Shown here piece after piece: positions 53,237 to 61,904 of a stretch of DNA of 64,000 bases. Source of the stretch: Flavobacterium xanthum (GTDB lineage: Bacteria > Bacteroidota > Bacteroidia > Flavobacteriales > Flavobacteriaceae); NCBI RefSeq assembly GCF_900142695.1, contig NZ_FRBU01000011.1:1-64000 (forward strand). The letters are read 5' to 3'. The translations under genes and the position numbers were made by a program. The stretch's first letter is position 1, and every line of letters begins with the position of its first letter. The notes under the pieces were generated by a model that was not told the origin of the DNA, searched no databases, and saw only the letters and a list, made by a program, of their open reading frames with translations.

Positions 53237-53977
53237 TTATTTTCTGTCCATTTTTTCTTGAAATGCAAAATAAGCACGCTGTGATGCTTTTTCTTCTGCT
53301 TTCTTTTTTGAAGTGGCTCTGGCTTTCGCAATTACTTTATCATCGATACTAAGCTTAACACCAAAAAGGCGTTGTCCATCGATGGCATTGTCTTCGAAAA
53401 TATCAAAATGAAATATTTTTTTTTCTTTTTGGCACCATTCGATGACTAAGCTTTTATAGCTGATTACTTTGCCTTCCAATCTGGCAATGTCCACGTACGG
53501 AATTATAACTCTCTTTTGAATGAATTTTTCGCAATATACATAACCACGGTCTAAGTATATTGCTCCCACTAGTGATTCAAAAATATTGCCATGAATGTTT
53601 TCGCCAAAATGCTGAAGAGGCACTTTACTTTCGATATATTGGACTAAATTTAGATCTTTTCCTAGTTCGTTTAAATGTTCTCTGCTTACAATCTTGGAGC
53701 GCATTTTAGTAAGATAACCTTCGTCACCTGCTGGGGCTTTATTGAATAAATGAGCAGCAATAACAGAACTTAGCATGGCATCTCCTAAAAATTCTAAACG
53801 TTCATAATTAATAGGATTCCCTAATATATCCAAACGATTTGAGGAGCGATGGGTGAATGCCTTTTTGTAACAATCAAGATTTATGGGTGCAAATCCTAAG
53901 ATCTTCTGAATAGAATCAAAAAAAATCCCGTCTTCTAGAGAACGGGATTTTGAAAATATTTTTCTGATTATACGCAT
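53237..53977 (-). CDS. rnc: Ribonuclease III
   Basis: Cuts double-stranded RNA, including rRNA precursors. It has 246 residues. The nuclease motif is ERLEFLGDAMLSSVIAAHLF (about 60-79), and the second acidic site is in HGNIFESLVGAIYLDRGY. The C-terminal double-stranded-RNA-binding domain covers about 170-240 (KSLVIEWCQKEKK ... ARATSKKKAEEKASQRAYFAF). It lies 6 bases after fabF, an arrangement common in Bacteroidota (acpP-fabF-rnc). Confidence 0.96.
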   Translation of the reverse strand: MRIIRKIFSKSRSLEDGIFFDSIQKILGFAPINLDCYKKAFTHRSSNRLDILGNPINYERLEFLGDAMLSSVIAAHLFNKAPAGDEGYLTKMRSKIVSREHLNELGKDLNLVQYIESKVPLQHFGENIHGNIFESLVGAIYLDRGYVYCEKFIQKRVIIPYVDIARLEGKVISYKSLVIEWCQKEKKIFHFDIFEDNAIDGQRLFGVKLSIDDKVIAKARATSKKKAEEKASQRAYFAFQEKMDRK

Positions 53978-53983
53978 CTATAA

Positions 53984-55237
53984 TTAGATTTCTAATTTTT
54001 TTACTAATACACAAGCATTGTGACCTCCAAAACCAAAAGTATTACTCATAACAACGTTCATGTCTCTTTTCTGAGCTTTGTTGAAGGTGAAGTTTAGTTT
54101 AGAATCGATGTTTTCATCATCTGTAAAATGATTAATGGTAGGAGGTACTATTCCATATTTTAACGAAAGAATCGAAGAGATAGTCTCTACTGCTCCGGCT
54201 GCGCCAAGTAAATGACCTGTCATGGATTTAGTAGAATTTAGATTCATCGTGTAGGCATGTTCACCAAAAACATGCAATATTGCTTTAGATTCTGCCATGT
54301 CACCAAGGGGAGTAGAAGTTCCGTGCATATTCACACCATCTACATCAGTAGCTTGAAGACCAGCATCTCTTAAACAATTTAGCATTACGTTTTTAGCGCC
54401 TAATCCATCAGGATGAGGTGCAGTTATGTGATAGGCATCAGCAGACATACCGCCACCGCCTATTTCGCAATAAATTTTAGCTCCACGCGCTATTGCATGT
54501 TCGTACTCTTCCAATACTAACGCGCCAGCACCTTCACCTAAAATAAAACCATCTCGGTCTTTATCCATGGGACGAGAAGCTGTTTTGGGATCGTCATTTC
54601 TGGTTGATAAGGCATGCATGGCATTAAAACCACCCATTCCTGCAATAGTTACTGCGGCTTCTGAGCCTCCAGTTACCATAGCGTCGGCATGACCTAATCT
54701 TATGTAATTAAAAGCATCTATAATTGCATTAGTGGAAGAAGCACAAGCAGAAACCGTTGTGAAGTTTGGACCTCTAAATCCGTATTTTATAGAAATGTGT
54801 CCACCGGCAATGTCAGAAATCATTTTAGGTATAAAGAAAGGATTGAATTTTGGTGTGCCATCTCCTGCCGCAAAGTTCAACATTTCGATTTGAAAGGTTT
54901 CCAAGCCTCCAATTCCAGAACCCCAAATAACACCTACACGATCCTTGTCTAATTTTTCGAAATTAAAACCAGCATCAATCACCGCTTCATCAGAGGAAAC
55001 CATTGCGTATTGTGCATAGCGGTCCATTTTTCTAGCTTCTTTTCTATCTAAAAAATCTTCCGCATTAAAGTTTTTTAATTCACATGCAAACTGAGTTTTA
55101 AATTTTGAAGCATCAAAATAGGTTATTGGTGCGGCTCCACTAACACCGTTAATAAGTCCGTTCCAATATTCTTCAATATTATTTCCAATAGGTGTAAGAG
55201 CGCCTAAACCTGTTACTACAACTCGTCTTAATACCAT
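53984..55237 (-). CDS. fabF: 3-Oxoacyl-[acyl-carrier-protein] synthase II
   Basis: Elongating condensing enzyme of fatty-acid synthesis, using acyl-ACP and malonyl-ACP. It has 417 residues from the ATG giving MVLRRVVVTGLGALTPIG. An upstream ATG adds ten residues and falls outside the family length. The catalytic triad is visible: Cys in TVSACASSTNAI, His in NMHGTSTPLGD, and His in KSMTGHLLGAAGA. The glycine-rich C-terminus SNTFGFGGHNACVLV is present. It follows acpP after a hairpin with a T-run, and rnc follows after 6 bases. Confidence 0.97.
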   Translation of the reverse strand: MVLRRVVVTGLGALTPIGNNIEEYWNGLINGVSGAAPITYFDASKFKTQFACELKNFNAEDFLDRKEARKMDRYAQYAMVSSDEAVIDAGFNFEKLDKDRVGVIWGSGIGGLETFQIEMLNFAAGDGTPKFNPFFIPKMISDIAGGHISIKYGFRGPNFTTVSACASSTNAIIDAFNYIRLGHADAMVTGGSEAAVTIAGMGGFNAMHALSTRNDDPKTASRPMDKDRDGFILGEGAGALVLEEYEHAIARGAKIYCEIGGGGMSADAYHITAPHPDGLGAKNVMLNCLRDAGLQATDVDGVNMHGTSTPLGDMAESKAILHVFGEHAYTMNLNSTKSMTGHLLGAAGAVETISSILSLKYGIVPPTINHFTDDENIDSKLNFTFNKAQKRDMNVVMSNTFGFGGHNACVLVKKLEI

Positions 55238-55378
55238 AAAATCTTTATTTTTGTTAACTTTAAACAAATAAAACCCATGCTTTCTTTACTGTATTATATT
55301 ACAAAAGAGCCATGGGTGTTACAATAAATATAGTTTTGATTGAATTTCAATCTCGAATTTAATTTTAAAAAAATAATA

Positions 55379-55408
55379 ACACCCGTTTACAGGATTGCAA
55401 ACGGGTGT
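55379..55408 (-). terminator. Terminator/attenuator between acpP and fabF
   Basis: ACACCCGTTT (55379-55388) pairs with AAACGGGTGT (55399-55408). On the minus strand a TATTATTTTTTT run follows. It stands inside a gene pair normally transcribed together, so partial termination would give more acpP than fabF message. Confidence 0.7.
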
Positions 55409-55415
55409 GTCTTTA

Positions 55416-55652
55416 TTATTTTTTAGCTTCCTCGATGTAAGAGATTGCTTGACCTACAGTAGCGATGTTTTCTGCTTGATCATCTGGAATTTGAATGTCA
55501 AATTCTTTTTCGAATTCCATAATAAGCTCAACAGTGTCTAATGAGTCAGCTCCTAAATCATTAGTGAAGCTTGCTTCTGTTACAACTTCGTTTTCGTCAA
55601 CACCTAATTTGTCTACGATAATCGCTTTTACTCTTGATGCAATGTCTGACAT
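55416..55652 (-). CDS. acpP: Acyl carrier protein
   Basis: Carries growing acyl chains on phosphopantetheine attached to the serine of [18 protein letters not shown] (Ser36 or near). It has 78 residues and is strongly acidic, with the helix-loop pattern of the family. It has a good promoter upstream and a hairpin terminator downstream, before fabF. The high-expression layout (short leader, strong promoter) fits its abundance. Confidence 0.97.
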   Translation of the reverse strand: MSDIASRVKAIIVDKLGVDENEVVTEASFTNDLGADSLDTVELIMEFEKEFDIQIPDDQAENIATVGQAISYIEEAKK

Positions 55653-55682
55653 AATCTTTAATTTTAGAATTTAATTTGTTGG

Positions 55683-55711
55683 CAAAAATAAAAAACTTTA
55701 TTTTAAAACAA
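55683..55711 (-). promoter_or_regulatory. Promoter of acpP
   Basis: On the minus strand TTG (55711-55709), 18 bases, TATTTTTG (55690-55683), matching the consensus in both boxes and spacing. The leader to the ATG at 55652 would be about 25 bases. Confidence 0.7.
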
Positions 55712-55828
55712 CTATTTAGTTAATAAATGTGACATCTAATTTATGAAATTTATTTTAACAAAGCAGACGCAATGTTATTTATTTTCAATTATTATGCTTT
55801 TTTTTGTACAATTAAAAGAGACTAGGTT

Positions 55829-56392
55829 ATGAAAAAAATTGTTGTTTTTGCTTCTGGATCGGGTACTAACGCTGAAAACATCATGCAGTTTTTCGAAAAA
55901 ACTGAAACTGGAAGTGTCGTGGCTGTTTTTACAAACAACCCAACTGCTGGTGTAATTGAGAAAGCAAAAAAGTATAGCGTACCATTAGAAATTTTCTCGA
56001 AAGAAGACTTAAATGAAGGTGAAGTATTACAAATATTAAATAATTTCAAACCGGATTGGATTGTTTTGGCAGGATTTTTATTGAAATTTCCCAAAAACAT
56101 CATAAGTGCTTATCCCAATAAGATCATAAACATTCATCCCGCCTTGTTGCCTAAGTATGGAGGAAAGGGAATGTATGGCATGCATATTCACAGATCAGTT
56201 GTTGAAAATAAGGAAAAGGAAACGGGAATTACCATTCATTTTGTAAATGAAAATTATGATGAAGGGAATATTATTTTTCAGCAAAGTTTTGTTTTAACGG
56301 GCGACGAAACAGCAGAAGAAGTAGCCACAAAAATACATCAATTAGAACAAAAATATTTCCCGGAAATAATTAAAAAATTGCTAGAAGAGTAA
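55829..56392 (+). CDS. purN: Phosphoribosylglycinamide formyltransferase
   Basis: Adds a formyl group from 10-formyl-THF to GAR in purine synthesis. It has 187 residues. The start MKKIVVFASGSGTNAENI holds the GSGTN phosphate loop at 10-14. The active-site part has NIHPALLPKYGGKGMYGMHIHRSV, with the catalytic His in NIHPALLP, and ETGITIHFVNENYDEGNIIFQ with the catalytic Asp. It is divergent from acpP. A purF-family gene is 3.5 kb away on the same strand but not adjacent. Confidence 0.96.
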   Translation: MKKIVVFASGSGTNAENIMQFFEKTETGSVVAVFTNNPTAGVIEKAKKYSVPLEIFSKEDLNEGEVLQILNNFKPDWIVLAGFLLKFPKNIISAYPNKIINIHPALLPKYGGKGMYGMHIHRSVVENKEKETGITIHFVNENYDEGNIIFQQSFVLTGDETAEEVATKIHQLEQKYFPEIIKKLLEE

Positions 56393-56476
56393 GTTAAAAG
56401 ATTTCCTAAAAAGCTATTAGTATGATTATAAAAAAATCTGGTAATTTAAAAAGTTCACTAAGTCTAAAAATTCAAT

Positions 56477-56953
56477 ATGGAACACGAAGTGCATATATAC
56501 ACAGATGGAGCTGCTAAAGGAAATCCCGGAAATGGGGGTTATGGAGTAGTGATGGAATGGGTAGGAAAACCGTACAAGAAAGAATTCTATGAAGGGTTTA
56601 GATTAACAACCAATAATAGAATGGAGCTTTTGGCGGTTATTGTCGGTCTTGAAAAATTGAAAAACGCGAATACCAAAGTCTTAGTTGTGTCTGATTCTAA
56701 ATATGTGGTCGATTCGGTAGAGAAAAAATGGGTTCTGGGATGGGAGAAAAAAGGATTTGTAAACCGGAAAAATTCCGATTTGTGGGAACGTTTTTTAGTG
56801 ATATATAGAATACAGAAAGTTGATTTCAAATGGATCAAAGGACATAACAATCATCCTCAAAACGAGAGATGTGATGAATTAGCCGTTATGGCTTCGATGC
56901 AAAATCAACTTTCTGTGGATTCTTTTTATGAAACTATGGCTTCTAAAGAATAA
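56477..56953 (+). CDS. rnhA: Ribonuclease HI
   Basis: Cuts RNA in RNA-DNA hybrids. It has 158 residues. The catalytic acidic residues are present: Asp10 in IYTDGAAKGNPGNGGYG, Glu in TNNRMELLAVIVGLE, Asp in VVSDSKYVVDSV, and a final Asp in ERCDELA. The basic protrusion (VEKKWVLGWEKKGFVNRKNSDLWERF) is kept, so this is the E. coli-type enzyme. It lies 84 bases after purN and ends in a bidirectional terminator. Confidence 0.96.
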   Translation: MEHEVHIYTDGAAKGNPGNGGYGVVMEWVGKPYKKEFYEGFRLTTNNRMELLAVIVGLEKLKNANTKVLVVSDSKYVVDSVEKKWVLGWEKKGFVNRKNSDLWERFLVIYRIQKVDFKWIKGHNNHPQNERCDELAVMASMQNQLSVDSFYETMASKE

Positions 56954-56956
56954 AAA

Positions 56957-56994
56957 AATAACGTACAAAAAAACAATGTTTTTGATACGTTATT
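56957..56994. terminator. Bidirectional terminator between rnhA and the DUF6249 gene
   Basis: AATAACGTA (56957-56965) pairs with TACGTTATT (56986-56994), with an inner CAAAAA/TTTTTG pairing. T/A-rich flanks on both sides suit the convergent genes. Confidence 0.75.
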
Positions 56995-57017
56995 TTATTT
57001 GCTTATTTGAGCTTTAT

Positions 57018-57365
57018 TTATCCTTTATCTAAATCTTTAGCATTACGAAATCCTAACAGTAAGCCAATTCCTGCCATGATAAAAATAATCGAAGGATAAA
57101 CTGCGCCATCTTTTAGAGACGTGTAAGTTGTTATTAGTAAAGCAATAAAAATTCCAACGCCACAGCCGATTAGTAAAAAGGCCAGGTTAACAACAAAGAT
57201 TTTCCACATCGGGATACCTTTTTCTCTGGCTTGCAAAAAAATACTGGCATCAACACCTTTTTCAATTAGTGCTAAACGTTCTCTGTTTCTTGTTGAATAA
57301 ATAAGATAAACGATCCCGAAGATCATTAGAAAAAAACTAAGTGGTATTAAAATTCCTGCTAACAT
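57018..57365 (-). CDS. DUF6249 membrane protein
   Basis: Protein of 115 residues. An N-terminal helix (about 2-22) is followed by the family's short motif YSTRNRERLALIEKGVDASIF. A second helix (about 55-79) and a third (about 88-103) follow. Members of this small membrane family occur beside ECF sigma genes in Bacteroidota, and here the sigma gene is divergent, 295 bases away. It may be a target or modulator of that sigma factor. That is inference, and biochemical function is unknown. Confidence 0.85.
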   Translation of the reverse strand: MLAGILIPLSFFLMIFGIVYLIYSTRNRERLALIEKGVDASIFLQAREKGIPMWKIFVVNLAFLLIGCGVGIFIALLITTYTSLKDGAVYPSIIFIMAGIGLLLGFRNAKDLDKG

Positions 57366-57624
57366 AATATTTTGTTTTAATTGATTTGATACTTCATATG
57401 ACGAGAGAAGTTTAAATAAGGTTACAGATTTTTTGAAAAAAGTTTCAAGTTTCAGGTTTATTTCTTTACAGAACTACTTGCGGGGATTTCATGTTCTCCG
57501 GAATGGCAATATTGCGCTGAAAAGCTAAATCACGTCTTTACTTTGAGTCTTGAAATAAAACTTATATTTACTTATATTACTTACATGTTTTAATTTTTAT
57601 TGTATTTAAATATTTGTAATTTAT

Positions 57625-57657
57625 TGTAACCTAAACCAGCAAGGTGTCGTCCTATAG
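57625..57657 (+). promoter_or_regulatory. ECF-type promoter of the sigma gene
   Basis: TGTAACC (57625-57631), 16 bases, CGTCC then TATAG (57648-57657). This resembles ECF promoters with TGTAACC and CGTC boxes rather than the usual TTG/TAnnTTTG type. It ends 3 bases before the ATG at 57661, implying an almost leaderless message or a start further inside the gene. It suggests that the sigma factor drives its own gene. Confidence 0.55.
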
Positions 57658-57660
57658 AAT

Positions 57661-58248
57661 ATGAGTACATTAGAAGATCAGCATTATATCAATTTAATTA
57701 TACAGGGTGACCACAATGCGTTTGCTGTGTTAGTAAATCGTTATAAGAATATGATCTTCAGCTTAGCGCTCCAAATGGTTAAAAACCGTGAAGAAGCCGA
57801 AGATGTTTCTCAAGAGACCTTTCTTAAGATTTACAATTCTTTAAGCAAGTTTAAAGGAGATTCTAAATTTTCAACTTGGAGTTATAAAATTGCTTATCAC
57901 ACCTGCTTAGACCATTTGAAGAAAAATAAAAAGGAAGAAAACAATATTTCGATAGAGGAGTTTTCGGTACAATTAACTAAAACGATGGATAATGCATTGA
58001 GTGCATTAGAAGATAAAGAACGACAACAGACTATTCAAAATTGCTTAAATTTGTTGCCAAACGACGAAAACTTCCTGCTGACGCTGTTTTATTTTGATGA
58101 AAAGAATTTACAAGAAATTGGAAAAATCATGAATATTTCGGCCAACAATGCCAAAGTAAAACTATTCAGAAGTAGGCAAAAATTAGCGGTTATCCTTAAA
58201 AAACAATTAGAACCTGAAATACTGGAGTGTTATGAAAGAGAGCGATAA
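57661..58248 (+). CDS. RNA polymerase sigma-70 factor, ECF subfamily
   Basis: Protein of 195 residues. Sigma region 2 is at about 20-90: FAVLVNRYKNMIFSLALQMVKNREEAEDVSQETFLKIYNSLSKFKGDSKFSTWSYKIAYHTCLDHLKK. Region 4 is at about 140-185, with LPNDENFLLTLFYFDEKNLQEIGKIMNISANNAKVKLFRSRQKL, a clean HTH. The stop overlaps the start of the next gene by 17 bases. An ECF-type promoter (57625-57657) directly precedes it, suggesting autoregulation. The stimulus is unknown. No anti-sigma motif such as HxxxCxxC was found in the partner. Confidence 0.94.
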   Translation: MSTLEDQHYINLIIQGDHNAFAVLVNRYKNMIFSLALQMVKNREEAEDVSQETFLKIYNSLSKFKGDSKFSTWSYKIAYHTCLDHLKKNKKEENNISIEEFSVQLTKTMDNALSALEDKERQQTIQNCLNLLPNDENFLLTLFYFDEKNLQEIGKIMNISANNAKVKLFRSRQKLAVILKKQLEPEILECYERER

Positions 58249-58624
58249 AAACATAGAAAATCTTATTGATAAAATGATGGCCGAAAGCAGTTTGGAATCG
58301 CCATCAATTGACTTCACTTCAAAAATAATGGTTAAGGTTTTAGCTGCCAAAAAAAGTAAAATCAAAGCATACAAACCTTTAATTTCAAAACAAACCTGGT
58401 TCCTTATTATTGGGGTGTTAATTGTTTTGGTTGTTTGTGCCTTTATGTCTAGTGGTGAATATGACCTGAAAACAAACAAATTGTTTACAGAGAAAATTTC
58501 TGATTTGTTTTCAGGAATTGATATTTCGAAAAACATTTTATACGCTATTTTAATTGTTCCTTTTATGGTTTTGATTCAAATACCTTTATTGAAGAACTAT
58601 TACAATAAGAGATGTCAGTTGTAA
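58232..58624 (+). CDS. Small membrane protein partner of the ECF sigma factor
   Basis: Protein of 130 residues, overlapping the sigma gene by 17 bases. The first about 50 residues are cytosolic and charged (SDKNIENLIDKMMAESSLESPSIDFTSKIMVKVLAAKKSK). Two hydrophobic helices follow (about 57-74 and 101-117), so the N-terminus likely faces the cytosol. Position and topology suit an anti-sigma factor, where the N-terminal part would bind sigma. No zinc anti-sigma motif is present, and the assignment rests on context only. Confidence 0.8.
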   Translation: MKESDKNIENLIDKMMAESSLESPSIDFTSKIMVKVLAAKKSKIKAYKPLISKQTWFLIIGVLIVLVVCAFMSSGEYDLKTNKLFTEKISDLFSGIDISKNILYAILIVPFMVLIQIPLLKNYYNKRCQL

Positions 58625-58809
58625 TTTTTATTTTTTCGATCATTAATCAAAAAACATTTAAAATCTTTATTCCAGAAAAAGAGTTGTTTCTTAAAAGAAA
58701 AAAAACTTAATTTAATCAATCAAAAAAACAAGATAATTTGCTCATTTACAATACTTTTAACTTCAAAATTGTTAATGGTTTTTTATGAAAATTTTGAGAG
58801 TGTAAACCG

Positions 58810-58840
58810 TTGCAATATTGTAACTTATGAAGTATCTTTG
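58810..58840 (+). promoter_or_regulatory. Promoter of the PfkB kinase gene
   Basis: TTG (58810-58812), 20 bases, TATCTTTG (58833-58840): a textbook Bacteroidota promoter. The leader to 58864 would be about 17 bases. Confidence 0.75.
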
Positions 58841-58863
58841 CACCCTAATTCGAAATTCATAAA

Positions 58864-59787
58864 ATGAATAAATTATTGATTGTTGGAACAGTAGCTTTTG
58901 ACGCAATTGAAACTCCATTCGGAAAAACTGATAAAATTTTAGGTGGTGCGGGAACTTATATTGGTTTATCTGCTTCTTTTTTTAACTTGCAATCTGCTAT
59001 CGTCTCTGTAGTTGGCGATGATTTTCCGCAAGAATATCTAGATTTATTGACAGCAAGAAATATTGATATTTCTGGTCTTGAAGTTGTTAGAGGAGGAAAA
59101 ACCTTCTTTTGGAGTGGTCGCTATCACAACGACTTGAATTCAAGAGATACGCTAGACACACAATTAAATGTTTTGGCTGATTTTCAACCAAAAGTTCCTC
59201 AAGATTATAAAAATGCCGAAATAGTAATGTTAGGAAACTTACATCCACTAGTACAAAGCAGTGTTTTGGACCAAATGGAAACACAACCTAAATTAGTAGT
59301 ATTGGATACTATGAACTTTTGGATGGATTGTGCATTGCCGGAATTGATGGACGTAATAAAACGGGTAGATGTAATTACAATCAATGATGAGGAAGCAAGA
59401 CAGCTTTCTGGAGAATATTCTCTAGTAAAAGCAGCGGCAAAAATTCAGACGATGGGGCCTGAGTACGTCGTAATTAAAAAAGGAGAACATGGCGCTTTGT
59501 TATTTCACAATAAAGAAGTTTTCTTTGCTCCCGCTTTACCACTTGAAGAAGTTTTTGATCCAACTGGAGCAGGAGACACCTTTGCCGGAGGTTTTGCTGG
59601 CTACTTAACTCAGAGTGAAAATATTTCATTCGAAAACATGAAAAATGCAATTATTCAAGGATCTAATTTGGCCTCCTTTTGTGTGGAGAAATTTGGAACC
59701 GAGAGAATGGTTGATTTAGATAAAGAGGAAGTAATATCCAGATTGCAACAATTCAAATCACTGACACAATTTGACATAGAATTATAA
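58864..59787 (+). CDS. PfkB family sugar/nucleoside kinase
   Basis: Protein of 307 residues of the ribokinase fold. The start MNKLLIVGTVAFDAIETPFGKTDKILGGAGTYIGLSASFF holds the first family pattern (GGAGTY), and the C-terminal signature is FDPTGAGDTFAGGFAGYLT, with the catalytic Asp in GAGD. Members phosphorylate sugars, adenosine or related ligands, and nothing in the sequence fixes the substrate. It stands before the PurF-family gene, with a terminator between, so a shared purine role is only a guess. Confidence 0.9.
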   Translation: MNKLLIVGTVAFDAIETPFGKTDKILGGAGTYIGLSASFFNLQSAIVSVVGDDFPQEYLDLLTARNIDISGLEVVRGGKTFFWSGRYHNDLNSRDTLDTQLNVLADFQPKVPQDYKNAEIVMLGNLHPLVQSSVLDQMETQPKLVVLDTMNFWMDCALPELMDVIKRVDVITINDEEARQLSGEYSLVKAAAKIQTMGPEYVVIKKGEHGALLFHNKEVFFAPALPLEEVFDPTGAGDTFAGGFAGYLTQSENISFENMKNAIIQGSNLASFCVEKFGTERMVDLDKEEVISRLQQFKSLTQFDIEL

Positions 59788-59794
59788 TATATTG

Positions 59795-59820
59795 AAACCT
59801 CGGAAACGGGGTTTTTTTGT
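59795..59820 (+). terminator. Terminator after the PfkB kinase gene
   Basis: AAACC-CG pairs with CG-GGTTT (59795-59814) around a GAAA loop with one mismatch, followed by TTTTT. Confidence 0.65.
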
Positions 59821-59915
59821 TAAATAAAATTAGCAGGGAATTACATCTGATTTACCGTTTTTTTTAATCAGGTCAAATTATTTTAGAATAACACAACAAC
59901 ACAAACAACTTTACA

Positions 59916-61814
59916 ATGAGCGATGCTTTAAAACACGAGTGTGGTATAGCCTTAATTAGACTACTTAAACCGCTTGAATTTTACAAAGAGAAATACGGAA
60001 CGGCATTTTACGGAATCCAAAAAATGTATCTTTTGATGGAAAAGCAGCACAATCGCGGACAAGATGGTGCTGGTTTTGCAAGCATAAAATTAGACGTGGA
60101 ACCAGGGGAACGATACATCAGTCGCGTAAGATCCAATCACGCCCAACCTATTCAAGATGTTTTTGCTCAAATTAACGACAGAATAAATGAGGAAATGGCG
60201 GCTCATCCCGAGTACGCAGATGATGTCGCACTTCAAAAACACAAGATACCGTATTTAGGCGAATTGTTTTTAGGACATGTGCGGTATGGTACTTTTGGCA
60301 AAAACAGTATAGAAAGCGTCCACCCTTTTTTACGTCAGAATAATTGGATGCATCGAAACCTGATTTTAGCTGGAAATTTCAACATGACTAATGTGAAAGA
60401 GCTTTTTCAAAGTTTGGTTGAACTGGGTCAGCACCCAAAAGAAATGGCAGATACTGTTACTGTAATGGAAAAAATAGGGCACTTTTTAGATGATGAAGTA
60501 ACCGATTTATATCAAGAATGTAAAAATGAAGGTCTTACCAAAAGAGAAGCTTCACCAGTAATTGCAGAGCGGTTAGATGTAGCAAAAATATTGACCCGAG
60601 CTTCAAAAAATTTAGATGGAGGTTACGCAATGGCAGGCCTTTTGGGTCACGGAGACTCGTTCGTTTTCAGAGATCCGGCAGGAATTCGTCCCGCTTATTT
60701 TTATCAAGATGATGAGATTGTGGTAGTGGCTTCAGAAAGACCTGTTATTCAAACTGTTTTTAATGTGCCTTTTGACAAAGTACAAGAAATTGAACCAGGA
60801 AATGCTTTGATAATTAAGAAAAACGGAACGATTTCTATGAAGGAAATTCTTCCACCAACGGTTAAAAAAGCCTGTTCTTTCGAACGTATTTATTTTTCTA
60901 GAGGTAGTGATGCTGAAATTTATCAAGAAAGAAAAACACTGGGAAGACTTATTCTTCCAGCAGTTTTAAAATCAATAGATCAAGATACGGACAATACGGT
61001 TTTCTCCTATATTCCAAATACGGCTGAGACTTCTTTCTACGGATTGGTAGAAGCGGCACAAGATTTTTTGAACCAAAGAAAGAACAATTACATTCTGCAA
61101 AATAGAAATACCTTAACAAAGGAATCGCTACAAGAATTACTGTCCGTAAAAATACGTACCGAAAAAGTAGCGATTAAAGACGCAAAACTCAGAACCTTTA
61201 TTACGGAGGATAGCAGTCGGGATGACTTAGTTGCCCATGTTTACGATGTTACGTACGGCGTAATTAAACCAACAGATAATTTGGTAATTATTGACGATAG
61301 TATTGTTCGGGGAACTACCTTGAAAATGAGTATCATCAAAATGATGGATCGTTTGAATCCAAAGCGAATTGTTGTTGTTTCATCAGCGCCTCAAATTAGA
61401 TATCCAGATTGTTACGGAATTGACATGGCTAAACTGGAAGGGTTAGTGGCCTTTAAAGCAGCATTAGAATTGCTTAAAGAACGAAACTTATACCATATTG
61501 TCGATGAAGTGTATGCAAAATGTAAAGCACAGGAAAACTTTAAAGATAGTGAGGTTGTTAATTATGTGACGGCAATATACGCTCCTTTTCAGCCACAAGA
61601 AGTTTCAGATAAGATTGCAGAAATGTTAAGCTCTCCTGAAATCAAGGCAGAGGTGAAAATTATTTTTCAAACCGTGGAGGATTTACATGTCGCTTGTCCA
61701 AAGAATTTAGGCGATTGGTATTTTACTGGAGACTATCCTACGCCAGGAGGTAACCGAGTAGTAAACCGTGCCTTCATGAATTTTTATGAAGGAAAAGACG
61801 CAAGAGCATACTGA
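59916..61814 (+). CDS. Amidophosphoribosyltransferase family protein (PurF-like), extended
   Basis: Protein of 632 residues with the glutaminase and PRPP-transferase domains of PurF, which makes phosphoribosylamine from PRPP and glutamine. Cys9 follows an eight-residue prefix (MSDALKHE-CGIALIRL) and would be exposed as the N-terminal nucleophile after removal. The glutaminase pattern RGQDGAGFAS and the phosphoribosyl motif VIIDDSIVRGTTLKMSIIKM are intact. The protein is clearly longer than the usual near-500-residue PurF, with extra sequence in both halves. It may be a second PurF paralogue, so the purF symbol is withheld. Confidence 0.85.
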   Translation: MSDALKHECGIALIRLLKPLEFYKEKYGTAFYGIQKMYLLMEKQHNRGQDGAGFASIKLDVEPGERYISRVRSNHAQPIQDVFAQINDRINEEMAAHPEYADDVALQKHKIPYLGELFLGHVRYGTFGKNSIESVHPFLRQNNWMHRNLILAGNFNMTNVKELFQSLVELGQHPKEMADTVTVMEKIGHFLDDEVTDLYQECKNEGLTKREASPVIAERLDVAKILTRASKNLDGGYAMAGLLGHGDSFVFRDPAGIRPAYFYQDDEIVVVASERPVIQTVFNVPFDKVQEIEPGNALIIKKNGTISMKEILPPTVKKACSFERIYFSRGSDAEIYQERKTLGRLILPAVLKSIDQDTDNTVFSYIPNTAETSFYGLVEAAQDFLNQRKNNYILQNRNTLTKESLQELLSVKIRTEKVAIKDAKLRTFITEDSSRDDLVAHVYDVTYGVIKPTDNLVIIDDSIVRGTTLKMSIIKMMDRLNPKRIVVVSSAPQIRYPDCYGIDMAKLEGLVAFKAALELLKERNLYHIVDEVYAKCKAQENFKDSEVVNYVTAIYAPFQPQEVSDKIAEMLSSPEIKAEVKIIFQTVEDLHVACPKNLGDWYFTGDYPTPGGNRVVNRAFMNFYEGKDARAY

Positions 61815-61868
61815 TAATCTAGGGCTGTAAGTTTTTAATCGGTTTTCTAAGTTGTTCATCTAATTTAT

Positions 61869-61899
61869 TTGGTAGCAACCAAGAACTAGTATAAATTTG
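61869..61899 (+). promoter_or_regulatory. Promoter of the candidate small RNA after the PurF-like gene
   Basis: TTG (61869-61871), 20 bases, TAAATTTG (61892-61899), fitting the consensus well. No ORF follows before the terminator at 61951-61975. Confidence 0.5.
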
Positions 61900-61904
61900 A
61901 ATCA

